From positions 186,001-250,000 of the forward strand of contig NZ_WWNB01000001.1 in the NCBI RefSeq assembly GCF_012062845.1: a DNA stretch of 64,000 nucleotides, given 5' to 3'. The notes below the pieces were generated by a model that saw only the letters and a program-made list of their open reading frames with translations, was not told where the DNA came from and did no database searches. The DNA is from Halomonas salinarum (GTDB lineage: Bacteria; Pseudomonadota; Gammaproteobacteria; Pseudomonadales; Halomonadaceae). A program made the translations under genes and the position numbers. Below, one piece after another: positions 14,922 through 23,329 of this stretch (its first letter is position 1; each line of letters starts with the position of its first letter).

Positions 14922-17219
14922 ATGTCCGGTGATCACGTAAACGAGCAGGGACAACACCATGAACCTGCTCGTGCTGCTGGCGGCTGCTGCGGTGCCCAGT
15001 CGAGACAGCACCAACGCGACACAAAAGCCCAGAGCGCACCGCCCGGCAGCATGACGCTGCGCCTGCGTATTCAGGAAATGGACTGCCCCACCGAGGAAGC
15101 CCTGCTGCGCAAGGCGTTGGCCGACGCGCCCGGGGTAGCCGCCCTGGAATTCGACCTGATGGGCCGGGTACTGAGCATTCATCATCACGATGCTGACCCC
15201 GACAACCTGGCGGCACGCGTTCGTGATCTGGGCATGACACCCAAGCCACTTGATGCCGAGGGAATCGACACCGACAGCGAAGATGACTCGGCAACCGCTG
15301 CCGACTCCTTTGCCGTGCGCTGGGGCAAGCTGCTAAGCGCCACTGCCCTGGCGCTGGGGGCAGAGTTTATCGGCTGGACCGATATACTCGCCGCGACCTG
15401 GCTCTCGCCGCTGCTGGCGCTGGCCGCGATTGGTCTGGTCGGCCTCCCCACCTGGCGCAAGGGCTGGGTCGCGCTGCGCCATCGCAGCCTCAACATCAAC
15501 GCCTTGATGAGCGTGGCGGTAACCGGCGCCCTACTGATCGGCCACTGGTCCGAGGCTGCCATGGTGATGGTGCTTTTCACCCTGGCCGAACGCATCGAGG
15601 CCCACTCGCTCGATCGTGCGCGTCGTGCCATCCGCGAACTGCTGGATACCGCGCCCGATAACGCGCGACGTCAGGCCCCGAATGGCGACTGGGAGACAGT
15701 GGCCGCCGCAACCGTCGCCGTGGGTGATGTGGTGCGCGTCCTGCCCGGCGAGCGCCTACCCCTAGACGGTGCCATCATTCGCGGCCAGCCGACGCTGGAT
15801 GAATCACCGATCACCGGCGAGAGCCTGCCCCGCGACAAGGGACCTGGCGAGGCGGTCTTCGCCGGCACCATCAATTGCCATGGCGACTTCGATTACCGCA
15901 CCACCCGGCCGGCCGATGACACCACCCTGGCGCGCATCATCCACGCCGTGGAAGAGGCCCAGGCCAGTCGCGCGCCCACTCAACGCTTCATTGATCGTTT
16001 CGCCGCTATCTACACCCCCGCTGTACTGGCGCTCGCCCTGCTCACCGCCCTGGCCTGGCCACTCCTTGGGGGCTTCACCTCAGTGCAGGGCACCTGGCTC
16101 GACGGCATCTATAGGGCCCTGGTGCTGCTGGTGATTGCCTGTCCCTGTGCGCTGGTGATTTCCACGCCCGTGACCATCGTCAGCGGACTGTCCGCCGCCG
16201 CCCGCCAGGGCATCCTGATCAAGGGCGGGCGCTTTCTCGAGCAGGGCCGCAAGCTCTCCTGGCTGGCACTCGACAAGACCGGCACCATCACTCAAGGTCG
16301 CCCTCGCCTGACGACCTGGTCCGCCTTGAAGGAAGACCTTAGTGACCCGCTTGATGAAGCAGACCGCGCACGGCTGGCACACCAGGCGGCAAGCCTCACC
16401 GCACGCTCGACGCACCCGGTTTCCCGTGCCATCCATGATGAACTCGCAAGCGACGCCGGCGAGGAGGATATCGGGGCCTTCCAGGAACGCCCGGGGATGG
16501 GGGTGGAAGGCGAGTTAAAAGGCTCGGCGCTGTGGCTCGGCAACCGGCGGCTGTTGCATCGCCATGGCCTTGAAAGCGACGCTCTCGAAGAACGTCTAGA
16601 AACCCTGGAACGTCAAGGGGCAAGCGTGGTGATGCTCGGTGACGCGACCCGCGTGCTGGCACTATTCGTGGTTCAGGACCCAGTGAGACCGACCAGTTTC
16701 GAAGCCATCCGGGCCCTGAACCGACTCGGGGTTCGCACCCTGATGCTATCCGGTGACAATCGCCAGGCGGTCGCCGCCATCGCCGCCGAGGCCGGCATCG
16801 ACGAAGCCCGAGGCGAGCTGCTGCCCGAGGACAAGCTGGCCGCCATCGAAGCCTGCACGAGCAGCGGCGTGACCGGCATGGTCGGCGACGGCATCAACGA
16901 TGCCCCGGCGCTGGCGCGTGCGGACATCGGCTTCGCCATGGGAGCGGCCGGTAGCGACGTGGCCATCGAGACCGCCGATGTGGCGCTGATGGATGACGAC
17001 CTGGGCAAGCTGCCCACTTTCCTGCGCCTGTCAGGCGCGACCCGGGCCGTGCTGATCCAGAACATCGCCATCGCTCTCGGCCTCAAGGCGATCTTCATGG
17101 TGCTGGCGTTTACCGGCCATGCAACGCTGTGGATGGCGGTATTCGCGGACATGGGCGCCAGCCTGCTGGTCGTGGCCAACGGCCTGCGCCTGCTGCGCGC
17201 CGGGCATCGCTCAGACTGA
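14922..17219 (+). CDS. cadA: P1B-type heavy-metal-exporting ATPase (CadA/ZntA)
   Basis: This 765-residue pump has a poly-His/Cys N-terminal tail (CC at 22-23), a heavy-metal-associated domain with the variant site MDCPTEE (Cys55), and eight expected membrane helices. It also has the membrane metal motif CPC (residues 407-409), the phosphorylation site DKTGT (Asp451), the nucleotide-binding HP pair (THPVSRAI), and the hinge GDGINDAPA (from residue 655). CPC plus the DCPTEE site points to Zn(II)/Cd(II)/Pb(II) export rather than copper. It acts in the inner membrane. ATG 14922 follows AAGGAG (14910-14915), and expression should be controlled by the divergent CadR-like regulator. A terminator is not obvious directly after it. 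Confidence 0.95.
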   Translation: MSGDHVNEQGQHHEPARAAGGCCGAQSRQHQRDTKAQSAPPGSMTLRLRIQEMDCPTEEALLRKALADAPGVAALEFDLMGRVLSIHHHDADPDNLAARVRDLGMTPKPLDAEGIDTDSEDDSATAADSFAVRWGKLLSATALALGAEFIGWTDILAATWLSPLLALAAIGLVGLPTWRKGWVALRHRSLNINALMSVAVTGALLIGHWSEAAMVMVLFTLAERIEAHSLDRARRAIRELLDTAPDNARRQAPNGDWETVAAATVAVGDVVRVLPGERLPLDGAIIRGQPTLDESPITGESLPRDKGPGEAVFAGTINCHGDFDYRTTRPADDTTLARIIHAVEEAQASRAPTQRFIDRFAAIYTPAVLALALLTALAWPLLGGFTSVQGTWLDGIYRALVLLVIACPCALVISTPVTIVSGLSAAARQGILIKGGRFLEQGRKLSWLALDKTGTITQGRPRLTTWSALKEDLSDPLDEADRARLAHQAASLTARSTHPVSRAIHDELASDAGEEDIGAFQERPGMGVEGELKGSALWLGNRRLLHRHGLESDALEERLETLERQGASVVMLGDATRVLALFVVQDPVRPTSFEAIRALNRLGVRTLMLSGDNRQAVAAIAAEAGIDEARGELLPEDKLAAIEACTSSGVTGMVGDGINDAPALARADIGFAMGAAGSDVAIETADVALMDDDLGKLPTFLRLSGATRAVLIQNIAIALGLKAIFMVLAFTGHATLWMAVFADMGASLLVVANGLRLLRAGHRSD

Positions 17220-17439
17220 CGAGCCCAAGACGGGCAACCGCCGAAGAGTCGGCCCGGCCCCCGACGCGACAACAGCAGATCACATGATTTTCCAACACCC
17301 GCCAGCGACACAAGCGTCGCGGACAGGCGACAGCAGGTTTCACCCTTCCTGCGCATTGCCTTGCTAGGGTCATGGTCACGCGGTCGCCAATAACGCGATC
17401 GGCACTTCCACAAAGACAATGTGCTGAAGGAGAACGACC

Positions 17440-18120
17440 ATGAAACTGAAACGTCATCTTTTCATTGCGGCTGCCCTCACGGGCACCCTGGTCCTGGCCG
17501 GCTGCGACAACGGGGACGACACCGAGCAGGCCACCCAGAACGAGGCGTCAAGCCAGACCGAGCAGGCCGCCCAGAACGGAGCGTCAAGCCAGACCGAGCA
17601 GCAGGCCAGCCAGACACTGCAGGGCAAGCTGGAATTCTCAGCTACCGAGACCCCACTGCCGGAAGAGGCCGAGGTAACGGTGAGCCTGAAGGACGTCGCC
17701 GAGGCGAATGACCCCACCGTGATTACTGAGACCACGGTGACTCCCAAGAACGGTGAACCCGTCGAGTTTGCCCTCGACTATGACGCCTCAGCCGTGACCG
17801 CAAGCCACGCTCACATCCTGCAGGCGACCCTGCATGATGGCGACGGCAACCTGCACTGGAGCACCAAGCAACGCCACACCGTCGAGATCGGTCCCGACGC
17901 CGAGCAGGGGCCCATCACCCTGGTACTGGAACCGGTGACCAGCGGTCCCTCCGGCGACGAGAGCCTGCAGGAGGCCCAGCAGGACATGCTCGAACCCGAG
18001 AAAGATTCAGGTGAAGCCACTAGCGAAGCCGCCAGCCAGAGCATGGAGGAAATCGACGAAAAGGCCACCGAGATGCAGGCGCCCACCACGAGCGAGGCCG
18101 ACACGACCACCGCCCAGTAA
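17440..18120 (+). CDS. YbaY/YscW-like lipoprotein with Gln/Ser/Thr-rich linker
   Basis: The 226-residue product has the lipobox LVLAGC (Cys23), then a low-complexity region built from a 12-residue repeat (TEQA.QN.ASSQ). A beta-rich domain follows at about residues 60-165 (GKLEFSATETPLPEEAEVTV, FALDYDASAV, HILQATLHDGDGNLHW), which resembles the YbaY/YscW domain. An acidic, Glu/Ser/Thr-rich tail follows. YscW-type proteins act as pilotins or outer-membrane lipoproteins of unclear role. The short tail lacks structure. ATG has AAGGAG upstream (17426-17431). It follows cadA after 220 bp and ends in a terminator, so it is probably a single-gene unit. The family assignment is moderate. Confidence 0.7.
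   Translation: MKLKRHLFIAAALTGTLVLAGCDNGDDTEQATQNEASSQTEQAAQNGASSQTEQQASQTLQGKLEFSATETPLPEEAEVTVSLKDVAEANDPTVITETTVTPKNGEPVEFALDYDASAVTASHAHILQATLHDGDGNLHWSTKQRHTVEIGPDAEQGPITLVLEPVTSGPSGDESLQEAQQDMLEPEKDSGEATSEAASQSMEEIDEKATEMQAPTTSEADTTTAQ
17521..17592 (+). repeat. 36-bp in-frame tandem duplication in the lipoprotein gene
   Basis: Two adjacent 36-base units (17521-17556 and 17557-17592) differ at only three positions, and a truncated third unit begins directly after. They encode a 12-residue linker repeat, so copy number can vary without breaking the frame. Confidence 0.8.
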
Positions 18121-18470
18121 GCCCCTCCTTCAACCAGGCCCCCCGAATCCCCCGGGCGGGCCTTTACATGAATGCTCGAGCAGATGTTCAGGCAATATGT
18201 GCCGGTCAACAGCGCGGCCCTTGGGCAATTCACGCAGATAGCTGGTGATTTGCGAGTCGTCCGAACAGGGGCAGGCTCGATACCTAACGCCTGCCATACA
18301 GGGTAGTTCGCTGACTATAGTTCGGCGCACCAAACTGACTATCGTTTAGAAGCTACAGTTGGGGGCAGGCAGGTGACAGGCGTAATATTTGACGGACGTC
18401 GTATTGAGCAGGCATTGAGCAAGCACAAAGGCACCCGGTATAAGCCCGCCGCGCGAAAGGAGGAGCCACC
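18121..18470. other. intergenic region, terminator and short direct repeats only
   Basis: No gene is supported in these 350 bases. They contain a terminator-like hairpin at 18136-18165 and a direct repeat CTGACTAT at 18311-18318 and 18335-18342, 24 bases apart, which could be a regulator site. A strong ribosome binding site AAAGGAGGAG lies just before the next gene. Confidence 0.6.
18136..18165 (+). terminator. likely terminator after the lipoprotein gene
   Basis: The arms AGGCCC (18136-18141) and GGGCCT (18158-18163) enclose a C-rich, partly pairing centre and are followed by TTTA. It lies 16 bases after the stop codon. Confidence 0.55.
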
Positions 18471-18869
18471 ATGTCTCATCTGATGTTCGTCTATGGCACG
18501 CTGAAATTCGGGTTCGTGAACCATGCCGACCATCTCAATAATGCCGAGTTCATCGATCACGGCACGACCTGTGATGCCTACCCGCTGGTACTGCATGGCG
18601 ATGACATGAGACCGGTGCTGGTCGAAGCCAAAGGCAAGGGTTACCTCGTCGCGGGTGAGCTCTACCGGGTCGATAGCCAAACCCTCGATGCCCTCGATAG
18701 CCTGGAGCGTGTCAATGACCACGACGGCTATCGCCGCCGACGTTTGACGATAAGCGACGACAAGGGCCAACAGCACAGCGCATGGGTCTACATGAAACCC
18801 TGCGCCTGGGTCGACGATGTACGCAGCGAGATGATGGCCGTCTTCAATGATGAGCGTCATCGTGCCTGA
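18471..18869 (+). CDS. gamma-glutamylcyclotransferase-like protein (GGCT/AIG2 fold)
   Basis: The 132-residue protein begins with the family signature FVYGTLKFGF, contains GELYRVD and LDALDSLERV, where Glu79 fits the catalytic acid position, and ends with an AWVYM strand. The family forms a barrel-like fold; members cleave gamma-glutamylamines or gamma-glutamyl dipeptides to release 5-oxoproline, but many bacterial members have no proven substrate. A very good ribosome binding site (AAAGGAGGAG) precedes ATG 18471. The 3' end lies just upstream of the traX-like gene, with which it may be co-transcribed. Confidence 0.85.
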   Translation: MSHLMFVYGTLKFGFVNHADHLNNAEFIDHGTTCDAYPLVLHGDDMRPVLVEAKGKGYLVAGELYRVDSQTLDALDSLERVNDHDGYRRRRLTISDDKGQQHSAWVYMKPCAWVDDVRSEMMAVFNDERHRA

Positions 18870-18933
18870 GCGCTCAAGTCGACTTGCAAGTGATCAGCGT
18901 ACGGCCCGACGCCCGCCTTCCGACAAGGCGAAA

Positions 18934-19740
18934 ATGTCTCATTGGACCGGCTGGGGCCAGTGGCTTGCCCTGATTACCATGACCGTGGACCACATCACTC
19001 GCTACCTGCTGCCTGATGGTTGGGACGCCGGATGGGCCAGCTCGTCAATCGGTCGCATCGCCTTCCCGCTGTTCTCGGCCATGGTGGCCTGGCATGGCCT
19101 CTTCAATACGCGCAACCCGCTGCGTTACGCGAAGCGCATCCTGATCATCGGCCTGGTTGCCCAACTGCCCTACATGACCATGCCGCGTGATGGCTTCCAG
19201 TTGAATATCTGCTTCACCCTGGCCGCTGGGCTTGCCGCCGGCATCCTGCTTCGCAACATGCTGTATCAAGAGCAAGGGTTTCGAGGCGTGGCTTTCCGGC
19301 ATCCGAATAGCCATGATGGCCCATCCCGTCAGAGTCAACCGGTATCGGTGAACACTGGGCTTGCGGTCGCGAACCTGGTCATGCTGAGTCTGGCATGGTG
19401 GGTGCTTGGCGACTGGGTCGAATACGGTCATCTCGGCCTTGCCATGATCCCGCTTTACATGCTGGCGTTCTCACAGCTTGGCGGCTTATCAGCGGGCCGT
19501 TTGACAAGTCTTGCAGGCGCGGCAGCAACGCTTCCGGTGCTTCTCAATGCCGGCCTGATGAACAGTTCCGAAATGGCCAAATCCTTTACCGTCGCGACCA
19601 GCCTTACCATGGTGCTGCTGGCCGCCGGGGCATGGCGCTGGGTGTCACGAGTGCGATATCCGATGCCTCGACGGCTGTGGCTCGCCTGGTACCCCGCACA
19701 CTTCGCGGTCATCGCCTTGCTGCTGCACTGGCCAGGCTAG
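18934..19740 (+). CDS. TraX-family integral membrane protein
   Basis: The 268-residue product is strongly hydrophobic with about eight membrane segments. The N-terminal pattern W-x-Q-W-L-A-L-I-T-M-T-V-D-H, followed by IGRIAFPLFSAMVAWHG, and the C-terminal WYPAHFAVIALL motif match the TraX family, named for the F-plasmid protein that N-acetylates pilin. No other conjugation gene is present, and chromosomal TraX homologues are common, so the role is probably an acyltransferase of unknown target. ATG 18934 (AAGGCG upstream) is preferred. An in-frame ATG at 18847 would overlap the preceding gene and add 29 polar residues. Confidence 0.8.
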   Translation: MSHWTGWGQWLALITMTVDHITRYLLPDGWDAGWASSSIGRIAFPLFSAMVAWHGLFNTRNPLRYAKRILIIGLVAQLPYMTMPRDGFQLNICFTLAAGLAAGILLRNMLYQEQGFRGVAFRHPNSHDGPSRQSQPVSVNTGLAVANLVMLSLAWWVLGDWVEYGHLGLAMIPLYMLAFSQLGGLSAGRLTSLAGAAATLPVLLNAGLMNSSEMAKSFTVATSLTMVLLAAGAWRWVSRVRYPMPRRLWLAWYPAHFAVIALLLHWPG

Positions 19741-19803
19741 GAAGGCATCTTTCCGGCGGGGGCATCTGGTGAGGAGAGGCTCGGCGCCAGGCGCCGGGCC
19801 TCG

Positions 19804-20361
19804 TCAAGCACTCCCGAAGTAGCGTTCACGATCTTCGGGGGTAATGTCGCTAATATGCAGCGGGAAATGCGCGTCGCCCCGATCGCGGAAGAAGTGCTGA
19901 AGGGTGCGCTCGATGGTCGGGAAGGCCAGCTCGTCCCAGGGCACTTCATGCTCATCGAAGAGCGCCACCTCAAGACTTTCGGGGCCCGCCTCGAAGCTGC
20001 CTTTCAGATCAGCGCGGAAGATCATGAAGACCTGATCGATGTGCGGCAGATTGATCAGGGTGTAGAGGTCATGAATGTCGACTTCGGCACAGGCTTCCTC
20101 GCGCGTTTCCCGGGCCGCGGCCTCGACGGTGGTCTCGGCGTTTTCCATGAAGCCTGCCGGCAGCGTCCAGTAGCCTTTACGTGGGGCGATGGCGCGACGG
20201 CACAGGAGCACCTTGTTGCCACTGATGGCGAGCGTACCGGCGACAATGCGCGGATTCTGGTAGTGAATGGTGCCGCAGTCATCGCATAAGAAACGCGGGC
20301 GATCATCACCTTCGGGAATGGCAAAACGGACATTTTGCCCGCACTGGCTGCAGAAATTCAT
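19804..20361 (-). CDS. Nudix hydrolase with N-terminal zinc ribbon
   Basis: This 185-residue protein has a zinc ribbon (MNFCSQCG then CDDCGTIHYQNPR) and a complete Nudix box (G-x5-E-x7-REx2EE, in GFMENAE and RETREEACAEV). It lacks the extended domain and SQPWPFP motif of NudC, so it is the smaller zinc-ribbon Nudix type (Nudix_N_2), probably acting on ADP-ribose, NADH or FAD-like dinucleotides. ATG 20361 was chosen because TGAGGA lies just upstream; a GTG at 20373 is an alternative. It is divergent from the NudL gene, with about 85 bp between them. Confidence 0.88.
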   Translation of the reverse strand: MNFCSQCGQNVRFAIPEGDDRPRFLCDDCGTIHYQNPRIVAGTLAISGNKVLLCRRAIAPRKGYWTLPAGFMENAETTVEAAARETREEACAEVDIHDLYTLINLPHIDQVFMIFRADLKGSFEAGPESLEVALFDEHEVPWDELAFPTIERTLQHFFRDRGDAHFPLHISDITPEDRERYFGSA

Positions 20362-20445
20362 GACGGTCCTCACGCGGCCTGTGGGATGCCCACTTGACGC
20401 TTTGACGGGGGCTGGTTACAAGGAAGGAAACCCTGTGGAAGACCC

Positions 20446-21126
20446 ATGTTAGAGAAACTTCGCGATCGCCTGCAAGCACATGTCCCGCAACGTCTGGCGC
20501 TCAAGCTGCCGCGTGCCGCCGTATTGCTGCCGATCGTGGATCGCCCGGAACCAACGCTGCTGTTCACCCGCCGCGCCAATCATCTCAAACAGCATGGCGG
20601 CCAGGTGGCCTTCCCCGGAGGCAAATGGGAACACGGCGATGACGATCTCTTGGCCACCGCCCTGCGCGAGGCCGAGGAAGAAATCGCCCTTCCTCCTGAG
20701 CGCGTCCAACTGCTGGGGCGACTCAGCGACGTCATCTCCCTGCACGGTCTTCGTGTCACGCCCTATGTGGGGATGATTCCCGCCGACCTGCCGCTCGTCC
20801 CCGAACTCGGCGAGCTGGACGCCATCTTCGAAGTACCACTGACCCATTTCCTCGACGACAGGCGCACCCATACCGATGTGATCAGGGTCGAGGGCCGCGA
20901 CTACTATGTCCCGAGTTACCGGGTGCCCCATCAGCGGATGCCTGGCTCCTCCCCCGCTCGCGGGGCGGCGGATACGCCTCAGGACGATGACCATGTGATC
21001 TGGGGTCTGTCGGCAATGATGCTGGTAGAGCTGCTGGCGGAGGGCTTCGCGATGCCCATCAACCTGTTCGAGCGACCGCCGGGCGAGCTATGCTACCGGC
21101 CCGAACGTCGTCTGAGTACGCCATGA
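20446..21126 (+). CDS. nudL: CoA pyrophosphatase-type Nudix hydrolase NudL
   Basis: The 226-residue protein has the NudL/UPF0035 signature (LLFTRRANHLKQHGGQVAFPGG) leading into a Nudix box (ALREAEEEI). The family hydrolyses CoA and related compounds to 4'-phosphopantetheine and 3',5'-ADP. The stop codon overlaps the start of the next gene (ATGA at 21123-21126), so the two are co-translated. Confidence 0.9.
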   Translation: MLEKLRDRLQAHVPQRLALKLPRAAVLLPIVDRPEPTLLFTRRANHLKQHGGQVAFPGGKWEHGDDDLLATALREAEEEIALPPERVQLLGRLSDVISLHGLRVTPYVGMIPADLPLVPELGELDAIFEVPLTHFLDDRRTHTDVIRVEGRDYYVPSYRVPHQRMPGSSPARGAADTPQDDDHVIWGLSAMMLVELLAEGFAMPINLFERPPGELCYRPERRLSTP

Positions 21127-21779
21127 TGTCCGATACTCCCCTGCTCGACACGACCGCCCTGACAGGCCTCGTTGATGACCTGGTCGAGCATGGCTGGTGC
21201 GTGGCTCAAGGCCTCATCGACCCCGCTCTATGCCTCACTCTGCAACGCGAACTCAATGACCTCGCCGAGCGGGATGCTCTGAGCGCTGCCGGCATCGGCC
21301 GCGGCGAGGCCCACGAACTTCGCCGTGATATTCGCGGCGATGCCATCCACTGGCTGAACCGGGAGAGCCTGCCCCAGCGCCAGTACCTTGCCGCCATGGA
21401 CACCCTGCAGCATGCGCTGAACATCGAGCTCTATCTGGGGCTCTTCGAATTCGAGGCGCATTTCGCTCAGTACCCGCCAGGCAGTTTCTATCAGAAGCAC
21501 GTCGACAGCTTTCGCGGTCGCGCCAACCGGGTAATCTCGACGGTGCTCTACCTGAACCCTGACTGGCCCGATGACGGCGGCGGCGAGATGGCCATCTTCG
21601 ATCCGGCAACACCCGAGCGCGAACTTGCGCGTATCCGTCCCGAAGCCGGAACCTTCGTGTGTTTTCTATCCGATACGGTGCCCCACGAGGTATTGCCGAC
21701 CCGGTTACCCAGGGCCAGCATCGCCGGCTGGTTCCGCCGTAACGCCTCCCTCAACGGCCTCGTCGACCCGGCACGCTGA
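21123..21779 (+). CDS. 2-oxoglutarate/Fe(II) prolyl-4-hydroxylase-like oxygenase (SM-20/PHD type)
   Basis: The 218-residue enzyme carries the facial triad H126-x-D128 (FYQKHVDSF) and H188 (SDTVPHEV), with Arg198 for the 2-oxoglutarate carboxylate. The strand order (VISTVLYLNPDW, GGGEMAIFD, GTFVCFLSDTVPHEV, SIAGWFRR) is that of the EGL-9/SM-20 family. Bacterial relatives (PPHD of Pseudomonas) hydroxylate a proline of elongation factor Tu. The start codon overlaps the nudL stop. A second ATG at 21126 is a possible alternative. It likely responds to oxygen, iron and 2-oxoglutarate. Confidence 0.87.
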   Translation: MMSDTPLLDTTALTGLVDDLVEHGWCVAQGLIDPALCLTLQRELNDLAERDALSAAGIGRGEAHELRRDIRGDAIHWLNRESLPQRQYLAAMDTLQHALNIELYLGLFEFEAHFAQYPPGSFYQKHVDSFRGRANRVISTVLYLNPDWPDDGGGEMAIFDPATPERELARIRPEAGTFVCFLSDTVPHEVLPTRLPRASIAGWFRRNASLNGLVDPAR

Positions 21780-21796
21780 ACGGAATGAGCGCCCGC

Positions 21797-22099
21797 TCAC
21801 GCCGCGTAGTCGATGACCCGCCGATCACGGCGGATGGCGGCCATGAAGGGCATCAGCGCCTTATGCTCGGGATGCTGCTGATAGGCCTCCAGGGCCTCGA
21901 GCGAGGCAAATTCCGCGACCAGCGAGAGATCCGCCGAACTATCCGTGTGCAGCAGGTCGATGCCCACCTCCAGGCCAAGCAGGCCCTCGATGCGTCCATT
22001 CAGCGCCTCCAGCAGGCGCTTGGCCTCGGCGGCATTGTCAGCCTTGGTGCGTCCCTCGGCCTGCTCGTGCAGGGTCCAGAGTACGATGTGCTTGATCAT
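21797..22099 (-). CDS. Dabb (stress-responsive A/B barrel) domain protein
   Basis: The 100-residue protein shows the Dabb pattern: MIKHIVLWTL at the start, a long helix of Ala/Glu (DNAAEAKRLLEALNG), LGLEVGIDLL, DLSLVAEFASLEALEAYQQHPEH, and a closing RRDRRVIDY. Family members are small dimers, some with stress or polyketide-cyclase roles. The function here is unknown. It lies convergent with the oxygenase gene, 17 bp apart, and is in the same direction as the following LysR gene. Confidence 0.85.
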   Translation of the reverse strand: MIKHIVLWTLHEQAEGRTKADNAAEAKRLLEALNGRIEGLLGLEVGIDLLHTDSSADLSLVAEFASLEALEAYQQHPEHKALMPFMAAIRRDRRVIDYAA

Positions 22100-22175
22100 G
22101 GTATGTCCTTAACAGTGGGCGTTGGGTCTAGCGTTGAGCCACATAGGCAGGGTATTTCGGCACGCGCGGTCACAT

Positions 22176-23126
22176 TCAGCTGCATGAGACGAGACGCTCG
22201 CTAAGCATGTGGTGGCGCGCCGCCAGGCCATGGAAGAGCCGCTCGCGCAGCCAGGCATGACCGGCATCGGCGTGGTGGCGCTCGTGCCAGACCAGCCAGT
22301 AAGAAAACGCCGGCACCTCAACGGGCAGCGAGCGCACCGCGAGCGGCCAGTGATCGATCACGCTGGCCGCCAGGCAGCCCGGCACGCACAGCAGCAGATC
22401 GCTGTGCTGGGTGGTGGAGAAACTCGCCAGGAAATGCGGCTGGCGCAGGCTCACCCGACGCGTCAATCCCTCTCGCTCCAGTGCCAGGTCCACCGCACCG
22501 CGGTCGTCGCCGCCCATGCTGACCAGCTGATGATCCGCCGCCAGGAAATCGTCCAGGCCAAGCGTCGCCTTCGCGACCAGAGGATGATCCTCGCGCATCA
22601 CGCACACGAAACGATCAGCGCCGATCTCGCGGCCATGCACGCTCGCCGGCACCCGTTCGCCGGGCACGCTGATTGCAAGCTCCGGACCACCCTCGTCGAG
22701 CTGGCGTTCGATATTGCCGCGATAACTCTCGATTTCCAGGCGCAGGTGCGGTGCTTCTTGCTTGAGCGTCCGCCACTGGGGTGCCAGGAAGGCGTGCATG
22801 CCATAGTCGGTGCTGGCCAGACTGAAACGTCGGCTAGTGCTGGCCGGGTCGAAGGTCGGCGGCGCCAGCAGCGCCCCCAGTTCCTGCAGTAGCCTCGCCA
22901 ACGGCGGGCCCAGCTCCTCGGCCCGGGCCGTGGGCCGCAAGCCACGGTGGGTGCGCACGAACAATGGATCGTCGAAGGCCTGACGCAACTTGGCAAGTGT
23001 CCGCGACACGGCCGGCTGGCTGAGGTTGAGTCGCTCGGCGGCTCTGGACACACTGCGTGAATCAAGCAGTGCATGCAGGGTGACCAGCGCATTGAGGTCG
23101 TGGCGAGCAAGGTCGGCGAGATGCAT
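22176..23126 (-). CDS. LysR-family transcriptional regulator
   Basis: The 316-residue protein has an N-terminal winged helix-turn-helix (ALLDSRSVSRAAERLNLSQP then AVSRTLAKLRQAF, residues about 16-60) of the NodD/LeuO-like subgroup (DPLFVRTHRGLRPTARA). A periplasmic-binding-protein-like effector domain follows. It is transcribed away from the CurA-like reductase gene. The 203-bp divergent spacer contains ATCATGAT and A/T-rich sequence suitable for LysR binding, including a possible promoter TTGGAT ... TAATAT (23215-23245), so control of the reductase gene is likely but inferred. Confidence 0.9.
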   Translation of the reverse strand: MHLADLARHDLNALVTLHALLDSRSVSRAAERLNLSQPAVSRTLAKLRQAFDDPLFVRTHRGLRPTARAEELGPPLARLLQELGALLAPPTFDPASTSRRFSLASTDYGMHAFLAPQWRTLKQEAPHLRLEIESYRGNIERQLDEGGPELAISVPGERVPASVHGREIGADRFVCVMREDHPLVAKATLGLDDFLAADHQLVSMGGDDRGAVDLALEREGLTRRVSLRQPHFLASFSTTQHSDLLLCVPGCLAASVIDHWPLAVRSLPVEVPAFSYWLVWHERHHADAGHAWLRERLFHGLAARHHMLSERLVSCS

Positions 23127-23329
23127 GAATATTCCCTACGGCATGGGGGCGAGGCCCCGTGCTTCAAGGGCTGGCGATATTAGCTAAACACATATCATGA
23201 TTAAGCTACATGCATTGGATAGATATTTCTGGCTTGCACTAATATGGAGGCATTTCCGGCCCTCGCCGGGCATAAGCTTTGACTGAACGCTTATCACCTC
23301 TCAAGGATCACCTTTCAAGGAGACAGCCC

